Shown: one piece after another, positions 39,704 to 48,397 of the stretch
Layout: every line of letters begins with the position of its first letter
Position numbering within the stretch: the stretch's first letter is position 1
Source of the DNA: an uncultured Anaeroplasmataceae bacterium
Lineage (GTDB): Bacteria > Bacillota_I > Bacilli_A > Acholeplasmatales > Anaeroplasmataceae
Length of the DNA: 52,234 nt
NCBI GenBank assembly: GCA_947589245.1
Contig: CANQBD010000010.1
Coordinates: 1 to 52,234 of the forward strand
Direction of reading: 5' to 3'
Program-made: the position numbers and the translations under genes
The notes under the pieces: generated by a model
Seen by the model: the letters and a program-made list of their open reading frames with translations, nothing else
Database searches by the model: none
What the model was told of the DNA's origin: nothing

Positions 39704-40131
39704 TTTATCACGGATAATTAATTTAGTAATAATTAAACTAAATCAATTATTACTCCTTTCTAAAATTTAATAGGTTATACCATCCACCTATCAAGGATGT
39801 TATAATACATTGTTTTTCGTATTAGTGAGACTTAACTGACCTTTTATGTTTATGCAATGTATCACAAGAAGTCGCTATGACACCATTACACGATACGAGG
39901 GGAAAAGCGTATTCACTTTAAAGAAACATCAAGTGAATTTTATTTCATCCTTGTGAAATAAATATTTGGCATTATTTATTTCTTATATATTTACTAACTT
40001 TCTTCAGATTTTTAAAAAATCTTGAATTTGAGTTTTTTACTATTCCTTTTATTTTCTACTTGATTATTAATAGTAAATCCCCATCTTTAATTTTAACATA
40101 AAATTGCTTAATAATCTATGAATATAAAATA
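39704..40131 (-). other. Long AT-rich leader with several stable hairpins
   Basis: A 430-bp gap with no credible gene. The part 39704-39965 holds several complementary stretches: AGTAATAATT/AATTATTACT (39725-39754), CATCC/GGATG (39781-39798), ATACATTG/CAATGTAT (39805-39862), CGTAT/ATACG (39818-39897, crossing the previous pair), ATTCACTT/AAGTGAAT (about 39910-39938) and TTATTTCA/TGAAATAA (39940-39961). The rest (39966-40131) is low complexity. As it precedes the HAD/propeller operon on the minus strand, it may be a cis-acting RNA; I recognise no known riboswitch. Confidence 0.4.
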
Positions 40132-40153
40132 AAAGCCTACCCTCGTAGGCTTT
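40132..40153 (-). terminator. Terminator after the HD-GYP gene
   Basis: AAAGCCTAC/GTAGGCTTT with a 4-base loop, followed on the minus strand by TATTTTAT. Confidence 0.85.
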
Positions 40154-40154
40154 C

Positions 40155-41666
40155 CTAATTATCAATAAATATTTTGCCGACAACATCAACGATAGACTCT
40201 GAATTTACCATACATAAACAAGCGACCTCACATGTCTTGGTTTCATTAGCCAAATTAAGAGTTATCTTTAATTTAACAACAGGATTATGTTTAGCCTGCT
40301 CAAAGACATATTCCCTTAAATTCAGTAGCTTGCCGTCACCTAGTAGTTCATTAATTTTAGAATCTTTTAAAGGGTTCATTGTTATTGTATTTAAACCAAT
40401 AATCTTAGCCCCATTTTCATTAAGAGTTAACATTGAAGGATCTGTAGAAAATTGAAATTGGATTTCTTTAGAAATTGAAGCTAAAAATTCAAATTTTGTT
40501 CGCTCATTTTCTAATTGTTCAATAGTCCTTTTAGATGAGGATAATTCCTCATGTAAAGAAAGCTCATTAACAATATTTTCAATTTCCTTTTTTTCTTTTT
40601 TACTTAAAGAATTAACTTGAAGCTCTGCCTGAATCTCGGTAGCTGTTTCTTCTAAACATTCTAATAATATAGGATTAAAGGCCCCACATTCCCCATTTAA
40701 AATCATTTTTAAAGCTTCATCATGAGGTATAGCCTTCTTATAAACTCTTTGGCTCGTTAAAGCATCATACACATCCGCTAAAGCTACTATTTGAGCAGAT
40801 ATCGGGATATCTTCACCCTTTAAACCATCGGGATAACCTCTACCATCATAGCGTTCATGATGCCACCGACAAATCTCATAGGCTACCTTAACCAAAGGTT
40901 CCTTTTCATAGTGTGGTAATGCCTCTAGCATTGAAGCACCAATAGAGGCATGAGTTTTCATTATAGCATATTCTTCAGGGGTAAAGCGGCCAGGTTTATT
41001 TAAAATTTCATTAGGGATAGCGATTTTACCAATATCATGTAACGCTGAAGCTATACAGATCAAATTAATATCATTATAGGTTAACTTATATCTGTCAGTC
41101 TTCTTAATTAAATGATTTAAAAGAATTTTAGTCATCGAACTGATATGAAGAACATGCAAACCACTTTCACCATTTCGAAATTCAACAATATGACTTAATA
41201 TGTTAATCATTAAGCTATTACTTTTTTCTTTTTCATAGATTTGATCAGTTACTAAGCGAACAAGTTTTTTCTTTTTAGCATTAAGCATTAGCGTATTTAT
41301 TACACGATGCTTAACAATAGATGCATCAAAAGGCCGACTGATAAAATCGACGACGCCAAGTTCATAAGCCCGCTCAATATAGGAACGACTATTCTCAGCT
41401 GAAATCATAATAACAGAAACATCTTCTAACCAGTTATTCTTGTTCATAACCGCTAAAACTTCAAAACCATCCATATTAGGCATAACGACATCTAATAATA
41501 ACAAATCAATATCGATATAATTATGCTTCAATATTTGGACTGCTTCTAAGCCATCTTTTGCCTCTAGTATTTCAAAAGAATCTCCTAACATATCAGTTAG
41601 GAGATCACGATTGATATCAGAATCGTCAGCTATTAATATTTTTTGTTTAATAGGGGTCTTTTGCAT
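40155..41666 (-). CDS. Response regulator with HD-GYP domain
   Basis: A 503-residue protein. Residues about 9-125 are a receiver domain (ILIADDSDINRDL, phospho-Asp in LLLLDVVMPNMDG, Lys-like position in ISRPFD). Residues about 160-345 form an HD-GYP phosphodiesterase: LHDIGKIAIPNEIL and HHERYDGRGYPDGL, with the metal HD and GYP motif intact. A coiled coil (about 360-400) leads to a C-terminal PAS-like domain. HD-GYP enzymes hydrolyse cyclic di-GMP or related dinucleotides. No sensor kinase or diguanylate cyclase is near, so the input is unknown. AAGGAGTAG precedes the ATG. Confidence 0.9.
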   Translation of the reverse strand: MQKTPIKQKILIADDSDINRDLLTDMLGDSFEILEAKDGLEAVQILKHNYIDIDLLLLDVVMPNMDGFEVLAVMNKNNWLEDVSVIMISAENSRSYIERAYELGVVDFISRPFDASIVKHRVINTLMLNAKKKKLVRLVTDQIYEKEKSNSLMINILSHIVEFRNGESGLHVLHISSMTKILLNHLIKKTDRYKLTYNDINLICIASALHDIGKIAIPNEILNKPGRFTPEEYAIMKTHASIGASMLEALPHYEKEPLVKVAYEICRWHHERYDGRGYPDGLKGEDIPISAQIVALADVYDALTSQRVYKKAIPHDEALKMILNGECGAFNPILLECLEETATEIQAELQVNSLSKKEKKEIENIVNELSLHEELSSSKRTIEQLENERTKFEFLASISKEIQFQFSTDPSMLTLNENGAKIIGLNTITMNPLKDSKINELLGDGKLLNLREYVFEQAKHNPVVKLKITLNLANETKTCEVACLCMVNSESIVDVVGKIFIDN

Positions 41667-41714
41667 AATACTACTCCTTCTTAAATATTTTTAATTTAGA
41701 ATACTTTATGCCTT

Positions 41715-41921
41715 TTAGCACTTTCTAATTTTACCATCTAAACCATGTAATAAAACATAGCTACCATCATTTTTGTTTGCGCAAAGCTCCTTAGCATACG
41801 CTAAAGCTTGAGCTTGAGTTGGAAATAATTTAATAACTTTAGAAGAGCCTTGAATAAATACCTTCCACTCTCTGCCATCATTGTCACGCTTTGAAACATG
41901 ATAAGTTGTCTTTTCTGCCAT
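41715..41921 (-). CDS. DUF2188-family small protein
   Basis: A 68-residue protein with the DUF2188 pattern: TYHVSKRDNDGREWKVFIQG then KLFPTQAQALAYAKELC and SYVLLHGLDGKIR. Function unknown. AGGAGGAAAGAATT precedes the ATG. It lies 48 bp before the HD-GYP gene and may be cotranscribed. A TATAAT at about 41942-41947 is present, with a weak -35. Confidence 0.82.
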   Translation of the reverse strand: MAEKTTYHVSKRDNDGREWKVFIQGSSKVIKLFPTQAQALAYAKELCANKNDGSYVLLHGLDGKIRKC

Positions 41922-41977
41922 AATTCTTTCCTCCTAGTTTTATTATAACAAAAATAAATAAAACATAAAAGCCCAAA

Positions 41978-43297
41978 TTATCCCAATCTTCCTGATTTTT
42001 CGAGTTCTTCAGCCATTAACTCGGGATTTTTTAAAGCATAGTCCTGATGATACTCTTCAGCCTTATAAAAAACTACATCATCTAATAGTTTTACAACAAC
42101 AGTCTTTTTAAAATTACTTTCAATCCTTTTAATAAAATCTTTAATTAAATTGCGATTTAAAAAATTAGAAGTATAAATAGCACAAGTATAATTGTCACCA
42201 CGATCAATAAACTGGCCACCTTCATCAAAAGGATCAATTGTTGAAAAATAAATATCTAGTAATTCCTGATAAGAAATAAGGTCTTCATTATATTCAAGCA
42301 TTACTGTTTCACGATGATGAGTCAAACCCTTCTTAACCATTTCATAGGTTGGATTAATTTCTGAACCACCAGCATAACCACTAAATACTTTTAATATGCC
42401 CTCATATTCATAATAAGGCTTAGCCATACACCAAAAACAACCACCAGCAAATAACACCTGTTTTACGTTAGTTTGAACAAAATCAATTTGAGTTTGTTTT
42501 ATATAAAACTTAAAACCAAGCTTCTTATATAAACCTAAAGCCGGCAAATTATCATTGGCTACATATAAATAGGCGCCTTTTACATCATTAAAATTATCAG
42601 CAAGCAAAGCTTTAATCACTTCGTAAGCATAGCCTTTCTTACGATATTTAGGTAAAGTATAAACACCTGAAATACAACTAGCTTTACCATAAGCCTTGCG
42701 TTTTCTAGCCATACTAACAAATTTACCATCTAATTTATATGCATAAAAGATATCATCTGTAGCTCTTAAGCTATTTAAAGAATCTTCATAAGATAAATCT
42801 TGTTTTAATTCTTCTTTACAAAAATCTCTATGTAAATTAACTAACTCTTCTAATTCGTTAAAAGCTAATTTAATTACATTATTATTTGAAGCTTCTACTT
42901 TTACTATTTCATTATTACAAAGAATGGTCATATTTCTTTGATTAGTAATTTTAGCACTTAATCTATTTTGATAAGCCTTGAAAAATTTGAAAACCAAATC
43001 ATCTTTACCTAAAGCATTAGTAACATGCAAATAATAATCAGCTAGTGTATTGGCAGCATAGCTAGCTAAAGCTACTGAACCATATAATAAAAGATTACGA
43101 TTAGGTACCTTCAAGACCAATAAATAATCTTTTTTATCCCAAAACTTAAAAGCATAGCTATCATTATTAAATTGTTGAAATTCTAAGATGTTTTTATAGA
43201 AGAATGCTAATTCAAGATGTTCATAAAAATCTTTATCTTCAACAGCAAGATTATCATTTAAAAACTCTTCTTTATTACTATATATTTTAAATTCCAT
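41978..43297 (-). CDS. msrA: GNAT acetyltransferase fused to peptide methionine sulfoxide reductase A
   Basis: A 439-residue two-part protein. The N-terminal part (about 1-280) ends in a GNAT domain: VSMARKRKAYGKASCISGVY and PKYRKKGYAYEVIKALL (acetyl-CoA loop). The C-terminal part (about 281-439) is MsrA: LFAGGCFWCMAKPYYEYEGI with the catalytic Cys, then TIDPFDEGGQFIDRGDNY and KAEEYHQDYALKNP. MsrA reduces methionine-S-sulfoxide in proteins. I use the ATG at 43297; the longer open frame overlaps the CBS gene heavily. The gene overlaps the CBS gene by 11 bp. The fusion to GNAT is not the usual arrangement (MsrA-MsrB is). Confidence 0.85.
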   Translation of the reverse strand: MEFKIYSNKEEFLNDNLAVEDKDFYEHLELAFFYKNILEFQQFNNDSYAFKFWDKKDYLLVLKVPNRNLLLYGSVALASYAANTLADYYLHVTNALGKDDLVFKFFKAYQNRLSAKITNQRNMTILCNNEIVKVEASNNNVIKLAFNELEELVNLHRDFCKEELKQDLSYEDSLNSLRATDDIFYAYKLDGKFVSMARKRKAYGKASCISGVYTLPKYRKKGYAYEVIKALLADNFNDVKGAYLYVANDNLPALGLYKKLGFKFYIKQTQIDFVQTNVKQVLFAGGCFWCMAKPYYEYEGILKVFSGYAGGSEINPTYEMVKKGLTHHRETVMLEYNEDLISYQELLDIYFSTIDPFDEGGQFIDRGDNYTCAIYTSNFLNRNLIKDFIKRIESNFKKTVVVKLLDDVVFYKAEEYHQDYALKNPELMAEELEKSGRLG

Positions 43298-43709
43298 TAT
43301 TTTTTTCCAAATATCTCTTTTGATAAAAATATTTAATAATATCCTTTCTCTTAATAATACCAATAAAAACTCCTCGATCATCAATCATTGGAATAAAATT
43401 TTGATCCATTGCAAGTAAAATAATATCTTTAATTGTACAATTTATTTGTAAAGCTTTATAAGGTCTATATAAATCTAAATTATCAACCAATTGGTCTTCG
43501 GCCATTTGCAAATTAAAATTACAATTATTTTTAATAAATCTTAAAATATCACCCTCTGATACTGTTGTAAGATAATGACCTTCTTCATCAAGTAAAGGAA
43601 CAACTGTAAATTTATAATAATCAAATTTTTCTAATACTTGTCTAATTGTCACTTTTGACTTTAAATAAGTAGTTTCTTCCTTAGGTGTTAATAAAGATAA
43701 AATGTTCAT
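43287..43709 (-). CDS. CBS-domain protein
   Basis: A 140-residue protein with two CBS motifs: VTIRQVLEKFDYYKFTVVPL then EGDILRFI, and CTIKDIILLAMDQNFIPMID then GIIKRKDIIKYFY. CBS pairs bind adenine nucleotides and often act as energy sensors; alone, as here, the partner is unknown. The ATG at 43709 has an AGAGGAAT site about 8 bases upstream; an extended start is unlikely. It overlaps the GNAT-MsrA gene. Confidence 0.82.
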   Translation of the reverse strand: MNILSLLTPKEETTYLKSKVTIRQVLEKFDYYKFTVVPLLDEEGHYLTTVSEGDILRFIKNNCNFNLQMAEDQLVDNLDLYRPYKALQINCTIKDIILLAMDQNFIPMIDDRGVFIGIIKRKDIIKYFYQKRYLEKNNGI

Positions 43710-43820
43710 AGCCCATATTCCTCTCTTCTTTGACTTAATTATACAATTTTTTTCCATAACTTACTAGTTTTAAAAGAATAATATTAATAATCAACAATAA
43801 CCTTTAAACCCTTTCTAAAC

Positions 43821-43850
43821 AAAAAATTTACCAAAATAAATTGGTAAATT
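43821..43850 (-). terminator. Terminator of the ABC-exporter operon
   Basis: AATTTACCA/TGGTAAATT (43825-43850), with an 8-base loop, followed on the minus strand by TTTTTTG. It is just after the second exporter stop. Confidence 0.82.
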
Positions 43851-43859
43851 CTTTGGGTT

Positions 43860-45629
43860 TTATTTTTTATTTTTTTCAAATTGTGAATCATACATATCTT
43901 TATAAATAGCACAAGTATCATAAAGATGACTGTGACTTCCTCGACCAACGATGATGCCGTGATCTAAAACAACAATTTCATCAGCATCTTTAATTGTTGA
44001 TAAACGATGAGCAATGATAAAAGTTGTACGCCCCTTAGCAACAACATCCATTGCATGCTTAATTCTTGTTTCAGTTTCACTATCAATATTGGCAGTAGCC
44101 TCATCTAATACTAAAATTTTTGGTTTTCTTAAAAGAATTCTAGCAAAGCTTAAAAGTTGTTTTTCACCTAAAGATAGGTTCTCACCTTTAAAAGAAATTG
44201 GCGTGTCTAGACCAAGATCACTTTTTTTAAGCATATAACCAGCCCCAACCTCTTCAATAACTTGTCTTACCTCATCATCAGGATATTCTCTTTCCATTGT
44301 AACATTAGATCTGATTGTGCCAGCAAATAAGGCAGGAGTTTGTAAAACAATACCTAGATTTTTACGATAAGAAGCTTTATTATAAGTTTTAATGTCAACA
44401 CCATCGACTAATAGCTCACCACTTTGATAATCATTATAGCCTAATAATAAATTCATCAATGAAGTTTTACCACTACCTGTATGACCAACAATACCAATTT
44501 TCTTACCAGGCTCAACTGTAAGTGATAAATCCTTTAAAACATAATTATCACCAACATAGGCAAATTTAATGTGTTTAAATTCGACCTTACCGGTAATTTC
44601 CTCAGGAGCAGGTAAACCATCTAAAATCCTTGTGTCATTTGGTTCATCAATAAACATAAAAACACGATTAGCAGCAACTAAAGAATCTTCAAGCTCATTT
44701 AAGTTATTAAAGATAGCATTGATTGGATTTATCATTCGATCAAGATAAGTCATAAAGGTTGTTATCAACCCCGCTGTTACAGTCACACCAGCTACATCTA
44801 AGGCTTGAAATCCTAAAAAGAAAAGAATTCCAACCTCAGCTAATCGCTTTAAAGCAATTAATAACTCCCAACCAAAATAGATATTGATTGTATTGGCTTT
44901 TTTATCATTATAATTATAACGATTAACTAAAGCCTTATATTCATCTAGCATTGGTTCTTCTTGATTAAAATCTTGGATAATCAAAGCGCCACTAATAAGC
45001 TCATTAAGTTTACCAGTGATTCTTGAACCTGTTTCTCTTAAATCTAAATAATAACCATGAACCTTACGGCGATAAACTGTGATCCAAACCAAAATGATAG
45101 GAACTAAAGCCAAAATAATTATGCCTAGCATTGGCTCTAGAACAATTAAACCTATATAGACTATTACAATATTCAATAACGCATTAGTTATTGAAAACAT
45201 TGTCATATAGAAAGTTCTTACACCATTACTATCAGAAGTTATCTTGGCAACAATTTTACCATCAGGTTCTAAGGAATAATAATCAACTGGTAAATAATCA
45301 ATTTTTCTAATTGCTTCTTCACGAATATTTTTTTCAATATGCATACCAGTTAAAGTTTGGAAATAATTTAATAAATATCTTAAAATGACAACAACTAAAG
45401 TAATTAAGAAATACCAAAGTAGATTCCATAATACACCATTCATATTATTATTTTTAATATGGACATCTAAAATTTCTTTAGTTAATAATGGTGTTAAAGT
45501 TGTAAGACCTGCAACACCACCAGCCATTAATAAAGTGATAATTACTAACCACTTTTCTCTAAAGATATATGGTAAAGTCTTTTTGAATAAGGTTGACTTA
45601 GAGTATCCTTCTGCCTTTTTCTTACTCAT
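43860..45629 (-). CDS. ABC exporter subunit, catalytic half (YheH/BmrD-like)
   Basis: A 589-residue type IV exporter: about six helices (residues 20-320), then an ATPase. Walker A is GHTGSGKTSLM, the signature is LSLGEKQLL, Walker B ends VLDEATANID with the catalytic Glu. The signature motif departs from LSGGQ. In YheH/YheI-type heterodimers one site is degenerate, which fits with the partner below. I use the ATG at 45629 (GGTGA upstream, 8-bp overlap with the partner gene). Likely exports drugs or lipids. Confidence 0.88.
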   Translation of the reverse strand: MSKKKAEGYSKSTLFKKTLPYIFREKWLVIITLLMAGGVAGLTTLTPLLTKEILDVHIKNNNMNGVLWNLLWYFLITLVVVILRYLLNYFQTLTGMHIEKNIREEAIRKIDYLPVDYYSLEPDGKIVAKITSDSNGVRTFYMTMFSITNALLNIVIVYIGLIVLEPMLGIIILALVPIILVWITVYRRKVHGYYLDLRETGSRITGKLNELISGALIIQDFNQEEPMLDEYKALVNRYNYNDKKANTINIYFGWELLIALKRLAEVGILFFLGFQALDVAGVTVTAGLITTFMTYLDRMINPINAIFNNLNELEDSLVAANRVFMFIDEPNDTRILDGLPAPEEITGKVEFKHIKFAYVGDNYVLKDLSLTVEPGKKIGIVGHTGSGKTSLMNLLLGYNDYQSGELLVDGVDIKTYNKASYRKNLGIVLQTPALFAGTIRSNVTMEREYPDDEVRQVIEEVGAGYMLKKSDLGLDTPISFKGENLSLGEKQLLSFARILLRKPKILVLDEATANIDSETETRIKHAMDVVAKGRTTFIIAHRLSTIKDADEIVVLDHGIIVGRGSHSHLYDTCAIYKDMYDSQFEKNKK

Positions 45630-47367
45630 TGCCATCACCTTCTTCCATTTGTTGAGTGATAAATTGCTCATAATACCAACCCTTTTGAGCCATCAATTCT
45701 TCATGGGTTCCTCTCTCAACAATTTCCCCCTTATCTAATACAATTATAAGGTTAGCATGCATTACAGCTGATAATCGATGAGCTACAATAATATTGGTTT
45801 TGCTGCCTCGATAATCCTTTAAAGCATGAATAATATTAGATTCTGTTTTGCCATCAACAGCAGACAAAGAATCATCCATAATTAAAACATCAGCATTCTT
45901 TAAAAAGGCTCTGGCAATAGCTAAGCGCTGTTTTTGACCTCCTGATAAAGTGACACCATATTCCCCAACCATTGTTTCATATCCTTCAGTTAAAGACTCT
46001 ATATCCTTTTCAAAGTCAGCTAATAAAACCGCTTTGTTGACTTGATCTAAGGAAGCAGTTGAATCACCTATTAAAACATTTTTTAAAACTGAACGCGAAA
46101 ACAAAATGTGTTCTTGTGGAACGTAGCCAACATGCCTTCTAACGTTTTGTTGATTAAAATCTTCTATATCTTCACCATTGATAAATATTTTTCCTTCTTC
46201 AATTGGTAATTGGCGAACTAACTGCCGAACTAATGTTGATTTACCTGAACCTGTCTTACCAACAATACCAATTGTTTGACCTTCTTCAATTTTTAAATCA
46301 ATATTCTTTAAAACATCTTCATTATCACCAATATAGCGGAAAGAAAAACCTCTAAATTCAATTGATTTAATTTCATCCAAGACTTCATCATTCTTATCAA
46401 TTACAGAACTCTTTGAATCATATATTTCATTTAAACGATCAGCTGAAATTAATGATTGATAGAAATTATTTATCATATTACCAATATTGGTAAGAGGAGC
46501 TTGAAAAAGATTCAAATATAAGATAAATTGTACTAATTCCGAAACTTTTAGGCTCCCTATGTAACAAAAATAACCACCCAAACCATAAGCTATAATCATC
46601 GCAATAGCGACAATTGATTCGAACATGGGTTGGAAAATTACATTAATTTTTAAATTAGATTTTTCAACATCATAAGTAGCCTGAGAATATTTTAAATTCT
46701 TTTGATAATTTTCTTCTTCTTTTGAAAAAGCTCTAATTGTTCTAACATTTGTAATGCTTTCTAGAACTACATTACCCATTAAAGAGGACTTTTCTCTAAC
46801 TAACTGCCAATTTTTCTTTACTTTGGCTTTTAATATTAAATTAGCTAAAAAAATACAGCTTAAGGGAATAAAACACAAAAGAGCTAAATCCCATTTAATA
46901 TAAATCATTGCTACTAAAGTAACAACAACAGTCATAAATTCCAAGAAAATATTTAATAGACGATTGCCCCCACTAAAATTAACACTTTTAACATCGCCTA
47001 AAGCTCTAGTCAATAAATCACCAGATTGGAATCTTTCAAAAAAAGTTGCATCTTGAACTAAAATATTTTCCATATAGCGAACTTGCAAAGCATAATAAAG
47101 CTTTACCTTCAAACGATTTTGAAATAGCTTTTTAGTTGTTGTAATGACATATAAAAGAACAATTGTTACTATGTAAGGAATTAAAACACTAATTAATAAA
47201 AAATCTCTCGTGAGGTTTTCTTCCTCTATTGCTTCAGTTAAGGTTTTTACTATTGCACCAGGAACTAAATTTAAAACTGTAAGAATTAAACCTACTAAAA
47301 CAATACTGATATAGCGATACCAGTTTTTAGATATAAACCACCATAAACTTTTAATAAATTTAAACAT
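45622..47367 (-). CDS. ABC exporter subunit, partner half (YheI/BmrC-like)
   Basis: A 581-residue exporter half. Walker A GKTGSGKSTLV, signature LSGGQKQR, and Walker B VLIMDDSLSAVD where Asp replaces the catalytic Glu. The N-terminal membrane half begins LWWFISKNWYRYISIVLVGL. The canonical signature and non-canonical Walker B complement the mixed motifs in the other half, as in BmrCD-type exporters, leaving one active site. A possible promoter has TATAAT at 47394-47399, with a weak -35. GGTGTTAG precedes the ATG. Confidence 0.88.
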   Translation of the reverse strand: MFKFIKSLWWFISKNWYRYISIVLVGLILTVLNLVPGAIVKTLTEAIEEENLTRDFLLISVLIPYIVTIVLLYVITTTKKLFQNRLKVKLYYALQVRYMENILVQDATFFERFQSGDLLTRALGDVKSVNFSGGNRLLNIFLEFMTVVVTLVAMIYIKWDLALLCFIPLSCIFLANLILKAKVKKNWQLVREKSSLMGNVVLESITNVRTIRAFSKEEENYQKNLKYSQATYDVEKSNLKINVIFQPMFESIVAIAMIIAYGLGGYFCYIGSLKVSELVQFILYLNLFQAPLTNIGNMINNFYQSLISADRLNEIYDSKSSVIDKNDEVLDEIKSIEFRGFSFRYIGDNEDVLKNIDLKIEEGQTIGIVGKTGSGKSTLVRQLVRQLPIEEGKIFINGEDIEDFNQQNVRRHVGYVPQEHILFSRSVLKNVLIGDSTASLDQVNKAVLLADFEKDIESLTEGYETMVGEYGVTLSGGQKQRLAIARAFLKNADVLIMDDSLSAVDGKTESNIIHALKDYRGSKTNIIVAHRLSAVMHANLIIVLDKGEIVERGTHEELMAQKGWYYEQFITQQMEEGDGNE

Positions 47368-47443
47368 GCTAACACCAACTTTTCATAGTTAAAATTATAT
47401 TTAATTTTAAGAACTTTTAAAAGGAAAAATTAGCACAAAAAAA

Positions 47444-48274
47444 TCATTTTCGACATTTTTTTAATAATTCTATTTCTTCTTTATATCCTTCAAGTTCATT
47501 AGGGGTCTCTAAATAGAAAGGAAGATCCCTTAATTTAGGATGATTTATAATATTGACTATAGCCTCTAAACCAATTGTTCCTTGACCTATTTTTTCATGA
47601 CGATCCTTATTGGAAGCAAATGGCATCTTTGAATCATTTAAATGAATTGCTTTTAGCTTATCTAAACCAATAATACTATCAAATTCATTTAAAACCCCAT
47701 CTAAATCATTTACTATATCATAGCCTGCTGAATAGACATGACAAGTGTCAAGACAAACACCTATTTTATCCTTAAGCTTGACCTTAGAAATTATTTCAGC
47801 AATCTCTTCAAAGCTACGACCTATTTCACTGCCCTTACCAGCCATGCATTCAAGTAAAACAGTTGTCTTCATTTCAGAGTATAAAACTTCATTTAAAATT
47901 TCAACAATTTGATCAATCCCTACTTCTACACCTTGACCAGTATGACTACCGGGATGAAAATTGTATAAAGCATTAGAAAAATGTTCTAGCATCTCAATAT
48001 CGGCTTTAAAAATCATTCTTGCGAAATCACGAGTTGATGGTGTTGCAGAACAAGCATTTAAGGTGTAGGGAGCATGACATAATAAAACTTCTATACCACT
48101 ATACTTAGCAAATTCCATAAAACTTTCAAAGTCTTGTTGATCCCATGATCTTGCTGCTCCACCTTGAGGATTTCTTGAAAAATATTGGAAAGTATTTCCT
48201 CCTAATTCAATTATAGTCTTTGCTGTTTTTAAAAAACCATTACTAATTGATAAATGACAACCTATTTTGAACAT
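47444..48274 (-). CDS. nfo: Endonuclease IV
   Basis: A 276-residue Nfo, the zinc AP endonuclease that nicks DNA at abasic sites during base-excision repair. Metal-ligand segments include [56 protein letters not shown] and ETPNE. Length is typical. GAGGTTATAAAATT precedes the ATG. It sits alone on the minus strand, downstream of nifJ and its terminator. Confidence 0.95.
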   Translation of the reverse strand: MFKIGCHLSISNGFLKTAKTIIELGGNTFQYFSRNPQGGAARSWDQQDFESFMEFAKYSGIEVLLCHAPYTLNACSATPSTRDFARMIFKADIEMLEHFSNALYNFHPGSHTGQGVEVGIDQIVEILNEVLYSEMKTTVLLECMAGKGSEIGRSFEEIAEIISKVKLKDKIGVCLDTCHVYSAGYDIVNDLDGVLNEFDSIIGLDKLKAIHLNDSKMPFASNKDRHEKIGQGTIGLEAIVNIINHPKLRDLPFYLETPNELEGYKEEIELLKKCRK

Positions 48275-48344
48275 AATTTTATAACCTCACTTCTTAATTA
48301 AAATTATAAAATAAATAATAAAAAATTCAATATTAAAACAAATA

Positions 48345-48388
48345 AAAAACTGTGAAGATTCGGATTGCCAAACCTTCACAGTTTTTTT
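48345..48388 (-). terminator. Terminator of nifJ
   Basis: A 13-bp stem (AAAAACTGTGAAG with CTTCACAGTTTTT), a 16-base loop, and long T-runs on each strand. Confidence 0.9.
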
Positions 48389-48397
48389 TATTTATTT

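Noticed and set aside
39780-39965. 6S RNA, tmRNA, RNase P RNA or SRP RNA in the long gap
   Set aside because: The expected conserved motifs (tRNA-like end and tag of tmRNA, RNase P core, SRP tetraloop region) were not found.
40027-40068. 13-residue hydrophobic plus-strand ORF starting TTG
   Set aside because: No ribosome site or promoter, and the region is low complexity.
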